Shown piece by piece: positions 44,353 through 53,594 of a stretch of 64,000 bases of DNA (position 1 is its first letter; each line of letters begins with the position of its first letter). Location: positions 806,001 through 870,000 of the forward strand of contig NZ_CP031555.1 in the NCBI RefSeq assembly GCF_003403095.1, in the 5' to 3' direction. Position numbers and translations under genes: made by a program. The notes beneath the pieces were generated by a model. That model saw only the letters and a program-made list of their open reading frames with translations. It ran no database searches and was not told where the DNA came from. The DNA comes from Thalassospira indica (GTDB lineage Bacteria > Pseudomonadota > Alphaproteobacteria > Rhodospirillales > Thalassospiraceae).

Positions 44353-45240
44353 TTAGCGGGTCGGGGTCGGCTCGTCGCCGCTATAGTCATAGAAGCCACG
44401 GCCAGCCTTGCGGCCAAGCCATCCGGCTTCGACATATTTGACCAGAAGCGGGCACGGGCGATATTTGGTATCGGCCAGACCATCATGCAGGACATGCATG
44501 ATCGACAGGCAGGTATCGAGACCAATAAAGTCTGCCAGTTGCAGCGGGCCCATCGGATGGTTCGCACCCAGACGCATCGCGGTATCGATGGACTCGACAT
44601 TCCCCACGCCTTCGTAAAGGGTGTAGATCGCCTCGTTGATCATCGGAAGCAGGATGCGGTTGACGATAAAGGCCGGGAAGTCTTCGGCGCTGGCCGTGTC
44701 CTTGCCGAGCTTTTTGGTCAGTTCATGAATGGTGCGATAGGTGGTTTCGTCCGTGGCAATACCACGGATCAGTTCCACCAGTTTCATCAGCGGCACCGGG
44801 TTCATGAAGTGCATACCCATGAACTTCGCCGGGCGGTCGGTATAGGACGCCAGACGGGTGACCGAAATCGATGAAGTGTTGGTCGCGATGATCGCTTCCG
44901 GGCCGAGCACCGGGCACAGAGCCTTGAAGATCTGTTTCTTGATCTCTTCATTCTCGGTTGCCGCTTCGATGACCAGGTCACAGTCAGACAGGAAGGTATA
45001 TTCCGTTCCGGTTGAGATCAGTTTCAGTGCCGCATCTTTTTGCGCTGCGGTAATGATCTCTTTTTTGACCTGACGGTCCATGTTCTTTTCCATCACGCCG
45101 ATGGCCTTATCAAGGGCATCTTGCGAGATGTCGAGAATTCGGACGTCGTAACCGGCCAGTGCGATCACATGTGCAATACCGTTGCCCATCTGACCGGCGC
45201 CGATTACGCCAATGGTTTTGATATCTTCCAACGAAGCCAT
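44353..45240 (-). CDS. hbd: 3-hydroxybutyryl-CoA (3-hydroxyacyl-CoA) dehydrogenase
   Basis: NAD-dependent enzyme interconverting 3-hydroxyacyl-CoA and 3-oxoacyl-CoA. ATG 45240 (295 residues) is chosen: GGGGA precedes it and translation begins MASLEDIKTIGVIGAGQMGNGIAHV, the Rossmann opening of the family. The catalytic histidine is in MGMHFMNPVPLMKLVE, and the glutamate is in the preceding region. The C-terminal domain shows NRILLPMINEAIYTLYEGV. The gene follows etfB-etfA. Hbd/PaaH-type enzymes serve butyrate/PHB and acetoacetyl-CoA metabolism, and in this window it could feed the ethylmalonyl-CoA pathway. Confidence 0.92.
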   Translation of the reverse strand: MASLEDIKTIGVIGAGQMGNGIAHVIALAGYDVRILDISQDALDKAIGVMEKNMDRQVKKEIITAAQKDAALKLISTGTEYTFLSDCDLVIEAATENEEIKKQIFKALCPVLGPEAIIATNTSSISVTRLASYTDRPAKFMGMHFMNPVPLMKLVELIRGIATDETTYRTIHELTKKLGKDTASAEDFPAFIVNRILLPMINEAIYTLYEGVGNVESIDTAMRLGANHPMGPLQLADFIGLDTCLSIMHVLHDGLADTKYRPCPLLVKYVEAGWLGRKAGRGFYDYSGDEPTPTR

Positions 45241-45308
45241 TTGTTCCCCACTCGTCCCCAAGGGTCAAAACAAGAGTATGCGTTGCCTTGACCCTAAAGG
45301 GGATCAGA

Positions 45309-46244
45309 TTATTTGTCGAGTTCGCTCGCCAGAGCGGGAAGGGCCTCGAACAGGTCACCGACAAGTCCGTAATCCGCTACCGAGAAGATCGGCGCCTCTT
45401 CGTCCTTGTTGATCGCGACAATGACCTTACTGTCCTTCATGCCGGCAAGGTGCTGAATAGCACCCGAAATGCCTACAGCAATGTATAGCTGCGGTGCAAC
45501 AACTTTGCCGGTTTGGCCGACCTGCCAGTCGTTGGGGGCATAGCCCGCATCAACCGCAGCGCGAGAAGCGCCAATTGCCGCGCCGAGTTTGTCGGCAATC
45601 GGTTCGATCAGGTGGAAGTTTTCACCCGAACCCATGCCGCGACCGCCAGAGATGACGATGCTTGCAGCGGTGAGTTCCGGACGTTCCGACTCGGTCAGTT
45701 CCTGACCAACGAAGGTCGACTTGCCAGCATCAGATGCAACAGCAACGTCTTCGATGGATGCAGAACCGCCTTCGGCGCCGACCGGATCAAAGCCGGTGGT
45801 ACGGACAGTGATCAGTTTCAGGCTGTCTGCCGACTGCACGGTTGCCATGGCGTTACCGGCATAGATCGGACGGACAAAGGTATCGGCATCGACAACATCG
45901 GTGATGTCGGAAATCTGTGCGACGTCTTTGACGGCGGCAACGCGTGGCATGAAGTTTTTGCCAACGCTTGAGGCGGGAACGAGAACGTGGCTGTAGTCCC
46001 CGGCCAGATCGGACACCAGGCCTGCCATGTTTTCGGCAAGGAAGTGGCCATAGGCTGCGTTGTCTGCGAGGAGAACCTTGGAGACACCTTCGACCTTGGC
46101 AGCGGCTTCGGCAACGGCCTTGCAGCCTTCGCCAGCCACGAGAACGGTGATGTCGCCACCGATTTTCTGAGCAGCAGCAACGGTGTTAAGCGTGCCACCC
46201 TTCAGTTCGGTATTGTCGTGTTCGGCAATAACAAGAATGCTCAT
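45309..46244 (-). CDS. etfA: Electron transfer flavoprotein alpha subunit EtfA
   Basis: Alpha subunit of the FAD-containing heterodimer that takes electrons from acyl-CoA dehydrogenases, such as the one at 60.2 kb, to ETF:quinone oxidoreductase. The 311-residue protein opens [18 protein letters not shown] and carries the FAD domain in its C-terminal half: [18 protein letters not shown] [18 protein letters not shown], and [17 protein letters not shown] with [19 protein letters not shown]. It follows etfB by 15 bases. Confidence 0.97.
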   Translation of the reverse strand: MSILVIAEHDNTELKGGTLNTVAAAQKIGGDITVLVAGEGCKAVAEAAAKVEGVSKVLLADNAAYGHFLAENMAGLVSDLAGDYSHVLVPASSVGKNFMPRVAAVKDVAQISDITDVVDADTFVRPIYAGNAMATVQSADSLKLITVRTTGFDPVGAEGGSASIEDVAVASDAGKSTFVGQELTESERPELTAASIVISGGRGMGSGENFHLIEPIADKLGAAIGASRAAVDAGYAPNDWQVGQTGKVVAPQLYIAVGISGAIQHLAGMKDSKVIVAINKDEEAPIFSVADYGLVGDLFEALPALASELDK

Positions 46245-46259
46245 TTGATGGGTCCCCGC

Positions 46260-47009
46260 TTAGATTACTTTTGCTTCGTTGCGGAGCTTGTCGACAAGCT
46301 CTGCGACGTCGGCAACTTTGACACCTGCCTGACGTGCTTCCGGTTCGGAAACTTTCAGGGTTTTCAGGCGCGGCGCGGTATCAACACCAAGGTCGGCCGG
46401 GCTCAGGGTATCGAGCGGCTTTTTCTTGGCTTTCATGATGTTCGGCAGCGACGCGTAGCGCGGCTCGTTGAGGCGCAGGTCGGTGGTAACGATTGCCGGA
46501 AGATCAATCTTGATGGTTTCAAGACCACCGTCGATTTCACGCGTGACATCAAGTTTGCCGTCAGCAACGACAACCTTGGACGCGAAGGTGCCCTGCGGCC
46601 AATCCAGCAATGCGGCCAGCATCTGACCGGTCTGGTTGGCATCATCGTCAATTGCCTGTTTGCCGAGGATCACGAGATCCGGGCTTTCCTTGGCAACGAC
46701 TTCTTTCAGAAGCTTTGCAACAGCCAGCGGCTGGAGTTCGTCCTCGGTTTCAACCAGAATGCCGCGATCGGCACCCATGGCGAGGGCCGTGCGCAGGGTT
46801 TCCTGGCACTGTTTAACGCCGAGCGACACAGCAACCACTTCGGTGGCGGTGCCCGCTTCCTTGAGGCGGATGGCCTCTTCAACGGCGATTTCGTCAAACG
46901 GGTTCATGGACATCTTAACGTTGTTCAACTCAACGCCAGACTGGTCCTGTTTGACACGGATCTTGACGTTGTAATCCACAACGCGCTTAACGGCGACAAG
47001 AACCTTCAT
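46260..47009 (-). CDS. etfB: Electron transfer flavoprotein beta subunit EtfB
   Basis: Beta subunit of ETF, 249 residues from ATG 47009, the usual length. A longer in-frame opening up to 47108 would run through the predicted promoter. The N-terminus [19 protein letters not shown] and the recognition-loop region [16 protein letters not shown] are typical. The AMP-binding segment [28 protein letters not shown] is intact. The arginine/leucine-containing loop that docks on dehydrogenases ([17 protein letters not shown]) is conserved. First gene of etfB-etfA-hbd. Confidence 0.97.
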   Translation of the reverse strand: MKVLVAVKRVVDYNVKIRVKQDQSGVELNNVKMSMNPFDEIAVEEAIRLKEAGTATEVVAVSLGVKQCQETLRTALAMGADRGILVETEDELQPLAVAKLLKEVVAKESPDLVILGKQAIDDDANQTGQMLAALLDWPQGTFASKVVVADGKLDVTREIDGGLETIKIDLPAIVTTDLRLNEPRYASLPNIMKAKKKPLDTLSPADLGVDTAPRLKTLKVSEPEARQAGVKVADVAELVDKLRNEAKVI

Positions 47010-47104
47010 GACAGACCTGTTCGTTTTTGTTGTCGAAACTGCGGGTTTGCTCCCTGCCAAGGCAGTTTGCTTCGGCCCGCATGGTAATGTTTTCCCCGCG
47101 ACGC

Positions 47105-47164
47105 ACAATAGGTAGTGCTACGCAGGTTGTCAATTTACGTAAAGGTGTTGACGTTAACGACAAC
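47105..47164 (-). promoter_or_regulatory. etfB promoter with upstream palindromes
   Basis: On the minus strand TTGACA (47128-47133), a 17-base spacer and TATTGT (47105-47110) predict a start near 47098, about 90 bases before etfB. Directly upstream are the perfect palindrome TTTACGTAAA (47134-47143) and the 16-of-18 palindrome GTTGACGTTAACGACAAC (47147-47164), likely regulator sites. The regulator is unknown. Confidence 0.65.
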
Positions 47165-47261
47165 TACTTCACGAAAATCTCGATGCCCTTCGCCGTCTTG
47201 ATACGGCAAAAATCCGCAAGGGAACAAGGATTTTGTCCGATAATCTTGTTATCACGTCAGT

Positions 47262-47834
47262 TTATCGGGTTAGCCCGGGCTTCCAGAGAACATCATCCTT
47301 GCCGCCATTGTTGGCTTGGCGGGCCAGAACAAACATGTGGTCTGACAGCCGGTTGATATAACGCACCGCCTCGGCATTGATGGTCTCGACACCGGCCAGC
47401 TCAACAATCAGGCGTTCGGCCCGGCGCGAAACTGTGCGGGCGACATGCAACTGTGCGGAAAGCGCGCTGCCGCCGGGCAAAACGAATGATTTCAGCGGAT
47501 CAAGGGCTTCGTTGATCTGATCAATCTCGGCCTCAAGGCGTTCGGTTTGCTTGGCGGTAATGCGAAGGGCGGGCCGTTCGGGGTTATCATCGCTGCCATC
47601 GCCCGGTGTGCACAGATCAGCGCCGAGATCGAAAAGATCGTTCTGGATTCGGGCCAGCATCTCATCGACGTCGCCATCTGCATGCAGGCGGGCGACACCA
47701 ATCACGGCATTGGTTTCATCCACGGTGCCATAGGCCTCTACGCGCACATCATTTTTGGCAACGCGCGTGCCATTCCCAAGGGCGGTTTTGCCCTTGTCAC
47801 CGGATTTTGTATAGATACGAGTCAGTTGAACCAT
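47262..47834 (-). CDS. PduO-type cob(I)alamin adenosyltransferase
   Basis: Transfers adenosyl from ATP to cob(I)alamin, giving the cofactor needed by coenzyme-B12 mutases such as the ethylmalonyl-CoA mutase at the right edge. The 190-residue protein has the ATP-binding N-terminus TRIYTKSGDKGKTALGNG, the VEAYGTVDETNAVIG motif, and the helical RRAERLIVELAG and YINRLSDHMFVLAR segments that make the trimer interface. It lies 46 bases after the small membrane protein gene and is likely co-transcribed with it. Confidence 0.95.
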   Translation of the reverse strand: MVQLTRIYTKSGDKGKTALGNGTRVAKNDVRVEAYGTVDETNAVIGVARLHADGDVDEMLARIQNDLFDLGADLCTPGDGSDDNPERPALRITAKQTERLEAEIDQINEALDPLKSFVLPGGSALSAQLHVARTVSRRAERLIVELAGVETINAEAVRYINRLSDHMFVLARQANNGGKDDVLWKPGLTR

Positions 47835-47880
47835 GTGCCGTCCGTAATCCTGGTTTGTGTGTTCAAGGCATATGCCTGGC

Positions 47881-48075
47881 TTAGGAACCGACCGCCATCA
47901 GCGACAGGATGAAAAGCAGCAACAGCGCCAGACCCTGCAAAAGGACGCGCATTTGCATCAGTTTGTTTTGTTTGCGCGCATCCTTGCCACGTGCCATCGA
48001 AACGATGCCCATGATCAGGACCCCGGCGACAGCTGCCATCGCAAGCAAAACACCAATCTGTAAAAAACCAGCCAT
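47881..48075 (-). CDS. Small HIG1-like twin-transmembrane protein
   Basis: A 64-residue protein (ATG 48075) with two hydrophobic helices: about 4-26 (FLQIGVLLAMAAVAGVLIMGIV) and 43-63 (LLQGLALLLLFILSLMAV). They are joined by a basic loop ending RKQNKLMQMRVLLQGLAL. The loop-helix pattern, NKLMxxRVxLQGxAL, is that of the HIG1 domain family, whose alphaproteobacterial members are linked to respiratory complexes. Longer in-frame starts upstream would add a hydrophilic leader without homology. It precedes the adenosyltransferase gene. Confidence 0.8.
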   Translation of the reverse strand: MAGFLQIGVLLAMAAVAGVLIMGIVSMARGKDARKQNKLMQMRVLLQGLALLLLFILSLMAVGS

Positions 48076-48180
48076 TCCTGTTTCTTCCCTGTTTCTGCCT
48101 GCTGACTTATACCGCGCCCGGCGGCGACATGCTGCGCCAAATGGACGCAACAGGCAACCAGACGATGGCAATTTTGGCAA

Positions 48181-50127
48181 TTAGTCGATGGTTTCGTTTG
48201 CCACAAAGCTGCGACGGTCGATTTTGAATTTCTTGATACGCGAGGCCAGCGTGGTTGGTTTGATATCCAGAAGGGCCGCCGCACCATTTTCGCCAAAAAC
48301 CTTGCCCTTGGTCATGGTCAGCGCATGGATGATGTTGTCATATTCGGTCTGGCGCAGCTCACCCCGGGTCAGAACGGTTTTTTCCGGTTTGCTGTCAGGC
48401 TCTGTCGCCGGCGCTGCCAATTTGCGGCTGTCGCGCGCGCCCTGTTCGGGCAGATCAAAATGCAGCTTGCCGTCATGGGCGAGGATGGCTGCGCGTTCGA
48501 TGACGTTTTCCAGTTCGCGGGCATTTCCCGGCCAGCCATAGTTTTGCAAGGTACGGACCTGCCCCTTGGTCAGTGTTGGCTGCGCGATATTAAGGCGCTG
48601 ACAGATATTGCGCAGGAAGTGCGATGCCAGCGGCGGGATATCATCGGGCCGTTCACGGAGTGGTCGGCATTCAATGGGGAAAACGTTGAGACGGAAATAC
48701 AGGTCTTCACGGAAGCGTCCTTGACGGACTTCTTCCTTAAGATCGCGGTTGGTGGCGGCAATCAGGCGGACATTGACCTCGCGTGTGCGTTCTTCGCCGA
48801 TGCGTTCGAACTTCTGATCCTGCAAAACACGCAGCAACTTGCCCTGCAATTCCAGCGGGATTTCCCCGACTTCATCCAAGAACAGCGTGCCACCATCGGC
48901 CAGTTCAAACCGCCCGACACGATCGCGCACGGCACCGGTAAAGGCACCGCGGACATGGCCGAAAAACTCGCTTTCAAACAGTTCATGCGGGATTGCCGCA
49001 CAGTTCACGCGCACCAGAACACGATCAGACCGCGCGCTGGCCTGATGGATGGCGCGTGCAATCAGTTCCTTGCCCGTCCCGGATTCACCAGTGATCAGAA
49101 CGTTGGCATCGGTGGGCGCGACAAGATCAATCTGTTTAAGCGCACCCTGAATGGCATCGGACTGGCCGATGATTTCATGGTGGTTGTTGGTTGAGAGGAT
49201 TTCTTCCTGCAGATAGGCGTTTTCAAGCTCCAGCCGTTCACGCAGGCGGTCGACCTCGGCAAGGGCAGCGTGCAGCTTTTCCTCGGCGATTTTACGTTCG
49301 GTGATGTCGCGAAAAACAATCACCGCCCCGATCACCAGCCCATGGTCACGGATCGGGGTGGAGGTATATTCCACCCGGATCGGTTTGCCGTCGCTGCGCC
49401 AGAAGACCTCGTCATCGACGCGCCTGACGATACCTTCGCGAAAGGCGTTGTAAATCGGGCATTGTTCGGCGTGATACGGGTCGCCGTTGACGTGGGAATG
49501 GTGGATGATCGAATGGATTTCACGACCAACCAGTTCCTCGGCCGTCCAGCCCAGCATACGTTCGGCCGCCGGGTTGACGAATGTCGTGATCCCGTCGCTG
49601 TTGACCCCGTAAATGCCTTCGCCAGCCGCACCCAGGATCAGCTGGTTTTCGCGTTCGATTTCGCGGAAAAACCGTTCGGCACGGCGCCATTCGGCGATGC
49701 CTTCGCGCAGGTAATCATCGGCCTCAGAGTCCACATCGCGGCGATGGCGGGCATCGAGATCGGAAATCGTGACGGTCAGATAGTCTTCGCCGTCCAGAAT
49801 GAGCGGCCGCGCTTCGTGTTCAAGTTTCAGTTCGGTGCCGTCGGGGCGGGTCAGGTCGAGCCCGCGGGTCCAAGCAAATCCGTGATAAAAGGCGGCCTCG
49901 CTAAATACGACCAGACTGGGTACCTGACCTTTGTGCAGCGCACTCATCGAGGTTACCAGAAGCTCTTCAATGCTGCGCCCCAGCAGGTTGGCAGCGGCCT
50001 GATTGGCAAAGACAATCCGGTCCGTTTTGGGGTGAATCAACAAGGTTGGATGGGTGTGGGCGAGCAATGCCTGCAAATGCAGGTTTTCAATCATCACCGG
50101 TAGGGGATTGATTTCACTGATCCTCAT
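48181..50127 (-). CDS. PAS-domain sigma-54 enhancer-binding regulator of the cyanate operon
   Basis: A 648-residue NtrC-family activator. ATG 50127 has AGGAG six bases upstream; the GTG just before is rejected. PAS domain 1 covers about residues 15-125 and PAS domain 2 about 155-280, followed by a coiled coil (280-312). The AAA+ domain has Walker [10 protein letters not shown] (about 347-355), the sigma-54 contact loop GAFTGA (394-399) and Walker [10 protein letters not shown] (416-424). A Fis-type helix-turn-helix ends the protein (about 608-638). There is no receiver domain, so sensing is by the PAS modules. It is divergent from the cyn genes, next to three palindromes. Confidence 0.93.
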   Translation of the reverse strand: MRISEINPLPVMIENLHLQALLAHTHPTLLIHPKTDRIVFANQAAANLLGRSIEELLVTSMSALHKGQVPSLVVFSEAAFYHGFAWTRGLDLTRPDGTELKLEHEARPLILDGEDYLTVTISDLDARHRRDVDSEADDYLREGIAEWRRAERFFREIERENQLILGAAGEGIYGVNSDGITTFVNPAAERMLGWTAEELVGREIHSIIHHSHVNGDPYHAEQCPIYNAFREGIVRRVDDEVFWRSDGKPIRVEYTSTPIRDHGLVIGAVIVFRDITERKIAEEKLHAALAEVDRLRERLELENAYLQEEILSTNNHHEIIGQSDAIQGALKQIDLVAPTDANVLITGESGTGKELIARAIHQASARSDRVLVRVNCAAIPHELFESEFFGHVRGAFTGAVRDRVGRFELADGGTLFLDEVGEIPLELQGKLLRVLQDQKFERIGEERTREVNVRLIAATNRDLKEEVRQGRFREDLYFRLNVFPIECRPLRERPDDIPPLASHFLRNICQRLNIAQPTLTKGQVRTLQNYGWPGNARELENVIERAAILAHDGKLHFDLPEQGARDSRKLAAPATEPDSKPEKTVLTRGELRQTEYDNIIHALTMTKGKVFGENGAAALLDIKPTTLASRIKKFKIDRRSFVANETID

Positions 50128-50137
50128 CACACACTCC

Positions 50138-50190
50138 TACGAAATATCGTAATATTTACTACGATATTTCGTGAATTACGATTTTTCGTA
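50138..50190. promoter_or_regulatory. Three tandem TACGA-N4-TCGTA palindromes: predicted enhancer/operator array
   Basis: Site 1 TACGA-AATA-TCGTA (50138-50151) and site 3 TACGA-TTTT-TCGTA (50177-50190) are perfect. Site 2 TACGA-TATT-TCGTG (50160-50173) has one mismatch. Centre spacings are 22 and 17 bases. They lie 85-125 bases upstream of the sigma-54 promoter and directly against the ribosome site of the divergent regulator gene. That placement suits both activation of the operon and self-repression. Confidence 0.85.
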
Positions 50191-50260
50191 TGTGGTTAGC
50201 GTCTCACTCAAAGGCGCAAGAGTCCAGCGTTTTCAACGAAAAATGACGCATTGCACAAAA

Positions 50261-50276
50261 TGGCACGCCCGTTGCT
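50261..50276 (+). promoter_or_regulatory. Sigma-54 (-24/-12) promoter of the cyanate operon
   Basis: TGGCACG-CCCG-TTGCT matches the RpoN consensus TGGCACG-N4-TTGCW at every defined base. The start would lie near 50287, about 50 bases before the first gene of the operon. Confidence 0.93.
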
Positions 50277-50338
50277 GTAGGGACTGTGAACATCTGGTGC
50301 TGCCTTTCTGGCGGCGTAACAACACAGGGGGTGATCAC

Positions 50339-51805
50339 ATGTCAGTCAAAAGTCTGGGCAATCCATTTAGTGGCGATACCGATCTGCGTCACAGCAAATC
50401 ATGCGGCTGTGATGTCTGTTCGTCAAAAGATGGGCATACACCTGCATCACATAAAGACCATGACCATGGCGTAAAACACGATTTGGCCAGCATGCCGGCC
50501 CATAGTGATATGGGCGATATGGATGCCAAAACGCCGGAAAGCAGCGAAGAAATGCTTGATCGTGCCATCGACAGCGCGATTGTGCGTTCGGTGTTTGGTC
50601 ATAACGACATTTCGCGTCGTTCGTTTGCCAAGATGGTCGGCGGCAGCACCATGATGGCAGCCCTTGCCTCGGTCCTGCCAATCGACAAGGTCAAGGCCGC
50701 CATCCTTGATGATCTGGGCACGCCGGAAAAATCCAAGCTTAATATCGGCTTCGTGCCGATCACCTGCGCAACGCCGATCATCATGGCCCAGCCGATGGGC
50801 TTTTATGAGAAATACGGTCTTGATGTTGATGTCATCAAGACAGCCGGTTGGGCTGTGGCCCGCGACAAGTCGCTGAACAATGAATATGACGCGTCGCACA
50901 TGCTGACCCCGATGCCGCTGGCGATTTCGATGGGGGCCGGGTCAACCGCAACGCCGTTCCTGATGCCAGCTGTTGAAAACATCAATGGTCAGGCGATTGT
51001 CCTGCATAACGATCACTTGGACAAACGTGATCCCAAGCAGTGGAAGGGCTTCAAGTTCGGTGTACCGTTCGAATATTCGATGCACAACTTCCTGCTGCGC
51101 TATTACGTCGCCGAGCATGGCCTGGACCCGGACAAAGACATCCAGATCCGTGTCGTTCCGCCGCCCGAAATGGTTGCAAACCTGCGTGCCGGTAACCTTG
51201 ACGGTTATCTGTCACCCGATCCGTTTAACCAGCGTGCGGTTTGGGAAAAGATCGGCTTCCTGCACACCCTGACCAAGGATATCTGGGAAGGCCATCCGTG
51301 CTGTGCATTTGCATGTTCCAAGGCGTTTTCCGAAGAACTGCCGAACACCTATGGCGCGCTTTTGAAATCCATCGTGGATGCGACCCAGTACGCCGCCAAG
51401 GCGGAAAACCGCAAGGAAATCTCGGCTGCGATTGCACCGGCCAACTATCTGAACCAGCCGGTTCCGGTGATTGAGCAAGTCCTGACCGGCCGTTATGCCG
51501 ATGGTCTGGGCGAAGTGAAAAACGTGCCGGATCGCATCGATTTCGATCCGTTCCCATGGCACTCGATGGGTGTCTGGATCCTGACCCAGATGAAACGCTG
51601 GGGCTATATCGAGGGCGATGTCGATTACAAGAAGATCGCCGAAGAAGTCTATGTCGCGAGCGATTGCGCCAAGATCATGAAAGAGCTTGGCTATGAAGCG
51701 CCGACCGAGACTTACAAAAGCTATACCATCATGGGCAAGACGTTCGATCCCGATCAGCCTGAGGCCTATGTCAACAGCTTTGCCATCGGCAAAGGGGTAA
51801 GCTGA
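50339..51805 (+). CDS. CmpA/NrtA-type ABC substrate-binding protein with Cys/His-rich N-terminus and Tat motif
   Basis: Solute-binding protein for the cyanate/nitrate/bicarbonate transporter class. ATG 50339 follows AGGGGGTGA; earlier in-frame starts would include the sigma-54 promoter. The 488 residues begin with a hydrophilic leader holding CGCDVC (22-27) and six histidines (33-55). A twin-arginine signal is then seen at SRRSFAKMVGGSTMM (92-106). The NrtA-like domain starts near LNIGFVPITCATPIIMAQPMGFY and contains VPPPEMVANLRAGNLDGYLSPDPFNQRAV. A Tat n-region of about 90 residues is unusual. Cyanate as ligand is inferred from cynS in the operon. Confidence 0.87.
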   Translation: MSVKSLGNPFSGDTDLRHSKSCGCDVCSSKDGHTPASHKDHDHGVKHDLASMPAHSDMGDMDAKTPESSEEMLDRAIDSAIVRSVFGHNDISRRSFAKMVGGSTMMAALASVLPIDKVKAAILDDLGTPEKSKLNIGFVPITCATPIIMAQPMGFYEKYGLDVDVIKTAGWAVARDKSLNNEYDASHMLTPMPLAISMGAGSTATPFLMPAVENINGQAIVLHNDHLDKRDPKQWKGFKFGVPFEYSMHNFLLRYYVAEHGLDPDKDIQIRVVPPPEMVANLRAGNLDGYLSPDPFNQRAVWEKIGFLHTLTKDIWEGHPCCAFACSKAFSEELPNTYGALLKSIVDATQYAAKAENRKEISAAIAPANYLNQPVPVIEQVLTGRYADGLGEVKNVPDRIDFDPFPWHSMGVWILTQMKRWGYIEGDVDYKKIAEEVYVASDCAKIMKELGYEAPTETYKSYTIMGKTFDPDQPEAYVNSFAIGKGVS

Positions 51806-51806
51806 T

Positions 51807-52637
51807 ATGCTGGCATCGCTCAATGCCAGGGCGTTGGTGTTGTCACTTGTCCTTCTGGCGGTCTTCCTTGGTCTTTGGGAGGCCGCCAGCCCAAAACAAC
51901 AACTCGCTGGCGAACTTACGGAATATGAACTTCTGATGGGCGGGGCAGAGCCAAAGGCCGCTGTGCCGCCCCCCTCGGACGTGATCGCCAAGGCATGGGA
52001 AGAGCTCAGCAACCCGTTCTATGACGCCGGTCCCAACGACAAGGGCATTGGTATCCAGATCGGTTATTCGCTTTATCGCGTGTTGAGCGGCTATTTCCTT
52101 GCTGCGGCAATTGCCATTCCGGTCGGGTTCCTGATCGGGATGTCGCCCCTGATGTACAAGGCGCTTGATCCGTTTATTCAGGTCCTTCGTCCGATTTCCC
52201 CGCTGGCATGGATGCCACTTGCGCTGTTTGTCATTCAGGACAGTCAGGCATCGGCGATCTTTGTCATCTTTATCTGTTCGATCTGGCCGATGTTGATCAA
52301 CACTGCCTTTGGTGTGGCCGGGGTTCGCAAGGACTGGGTCAATGTCGCGCGTACCCACGAACTTGGCCCGTTTAAAACCGCCTGGATCGTCATTCTTCCA
52401 GCGGCAGCGCCCACCATCCTGACCGGCATGCGGATTTCAATCGGCATTGCGTGGCTTGTGATTGTCGCGGCCGAGATGCTCGTGGGTGGGACGGGGATTG
52501 GCTACTACGTCTGGAACGAATGGAACAACCTTGATCTGACCAGCGTGGTGTTCTCGATCCTGATGATCGGTGTTGTCGGCATGTTGCTTGATACCGCGTT
52601 TGCCTATTGCGCACGTCTTGTGCAGTACCAGGAATAA
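51807..52637 (+). CDS. ABC transporter permease (NrtB/CynB-like)
   Basis: A 276-residue inner-membrane permease of the nitrate/sulfonate/taurine class. Helices lie at about 8-25 and then in the BPD_transp_1 core from residue 80 onward ([55 protein letters not shown]). The EAA loop reads [26 protein letters not shown], and the segment [17 protein letters not shown] is typical of NrtB. It begins one base after the binding-protein stop. Predicted to carry cyanate, by context with cynS. Confidence 0.9.
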   Translation: MLASLNARALVLSLVLLAVFLGLWEAASPKQQLAGELTEYELLMGGAEPKAAVPPPSDVIAKAWEELSNPFYDAGPNDKGIGIQIGYSLYRVLSGYFLAAAIAIPVGFLIGMSPLMYKALDPFIQVLRPISPLAWMPLALFVIQDSQASAIFVIFICSIWPMLINTAFGVAGVRKDWVNVARTHELGPFKTAWIVILPAAAPTILTGMRISIGIAWLVIVAAEMLVGGTGIGYYVWNEWNNLDLTSVVFSILMIGVVGMLLDTAFAYCARLVQYQE

Positions 52638-52648
52638 GGAGACCTGAT

Positions 52649-53557
52649 ATGTCGACACCATTCCTGAGTTTGCAGAATCTGAGCAAACGTTTTCAGGCCC
52701 CTAAGGGCGGTGAAGCCCTGACGGTGTTTGAAAACGTCAATCTGGGGATCGAGAAGGGGGAGTTTGTTTGCATTATCGGCCATTCCGGCTGTGGCAAATC
52801 GACCATCCTCAATATCCTTGCGGGTCTTGATGAACCGACCGAAGGGGCGGTCATCATGAATGGCAAGGAGGTTTCGGGTCCAAGTCTTGATCGCGGGATC
52901 GTCTTTCAGAACTATTCCCTGCTGCCATGGTTATCAGCGCTTAAGAACGTCACCTTTGCCGTTCAGGCGCGATACAAATCCTGGAGCAAGAAAAAGGTTC
53001 ACGACCATTCGATGAAGTATCTGGAAATGGTCGGGCTGGCTGGCGGGGCGGAGCTTCGCAAGCCATCGCAATTGTCGGGCGGCATGCGTCAGCGTGTGTC
53101 CATCGCACGTGCCTTTGCGATCCAGCCGGAATTGCTGCTGCTTGATGAACCGTTCGGGGCCCTTGATGCCCTGACCCGTGGCAGCATTCAGGATGAATTG
53201 ATCCGCATCTGGTCGGGATCGGATCAGACAGTGTTCATGATCACCCATGACGTGGATGAGGCCATCCTGTTGGCGGATCGTATTTTGCTGATGACCAACG
53301 GGCCCTATGCGCGTGTCGCAGAATCGGTTCAGGTCGATATCCCGCGCCCGCGCGAAAGGGCCAACATCATCCACCATTCCGACTATTACGACATCCGAAA
53401 CCACCTGGTCGAATTCCTTGCCACCCGTTCCAAGGAACTTGCGGGCAAGCAGGAAGACGGCGTTGTGGCCGAGCCATCCGTTGTGCGCTTTGGCGCACAC
53501 GTCGTGATTTCCGATCAGAAAGACAACCGCAAACCGGCCACCAGCCGGGTGGAATAA
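52649..53557 (+). CDS. ABC transporter ATP-binding protein (NrtD/CynD-like)
   Basis: A 302-residue ATPase for the adjacent permease. ATG 52649 follows AATAAGGAGA. Motifs: Walker [11 protein letters not shown]-loop [10 protein letters not shown] (the LLPWL form is typical of nitrate/taurine/cyanate ATPases), signature [14 protein letters not shown], Walker [14 protein letters not shown]-loop MITHDVDEA. About 50 extra C-terminal residues (from RSKELAGK) form a charged tail. Followed 37 bases later by cynS. Confidence 0.92.
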   Translation: MSTPFLSLQNLSKRFQAPKGGEALTVFENVNLGIEKGEFVCIIGHSGCGKSTILNILAGLDEPTEGAVIMNGKEVSGPSLDRGIVFQNYSLLPWLSALKNVTFAVQARYKSWSKKKVHDHSMKYLEMVGLAGGAELRKPSQLSGGMRQRVSIARAFAIQPELLLLDEPFGALDALTRGSIQDELIRIWSGSDQTVFMITHDVDEAILLADRILLMTNGPYARVAESVQVDIPRPRERANIIHHSDYYDIRNHLVEFLATRSKELAGKQEDGVVAEPSVVRFGAHVVISDQKDNRKPATSRVE

Positions 53558-53594
53558 ACCAACCGCACGCTGATTACTTAGAAGGAGAAAAGCT

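Noticed and set aside
45987..47087. 366-codon open frame antisense to etfA/etfB
   Set aside because: Both EtfA and EtfB are certain on the opposite strand; the antisense translation shows no family motif.
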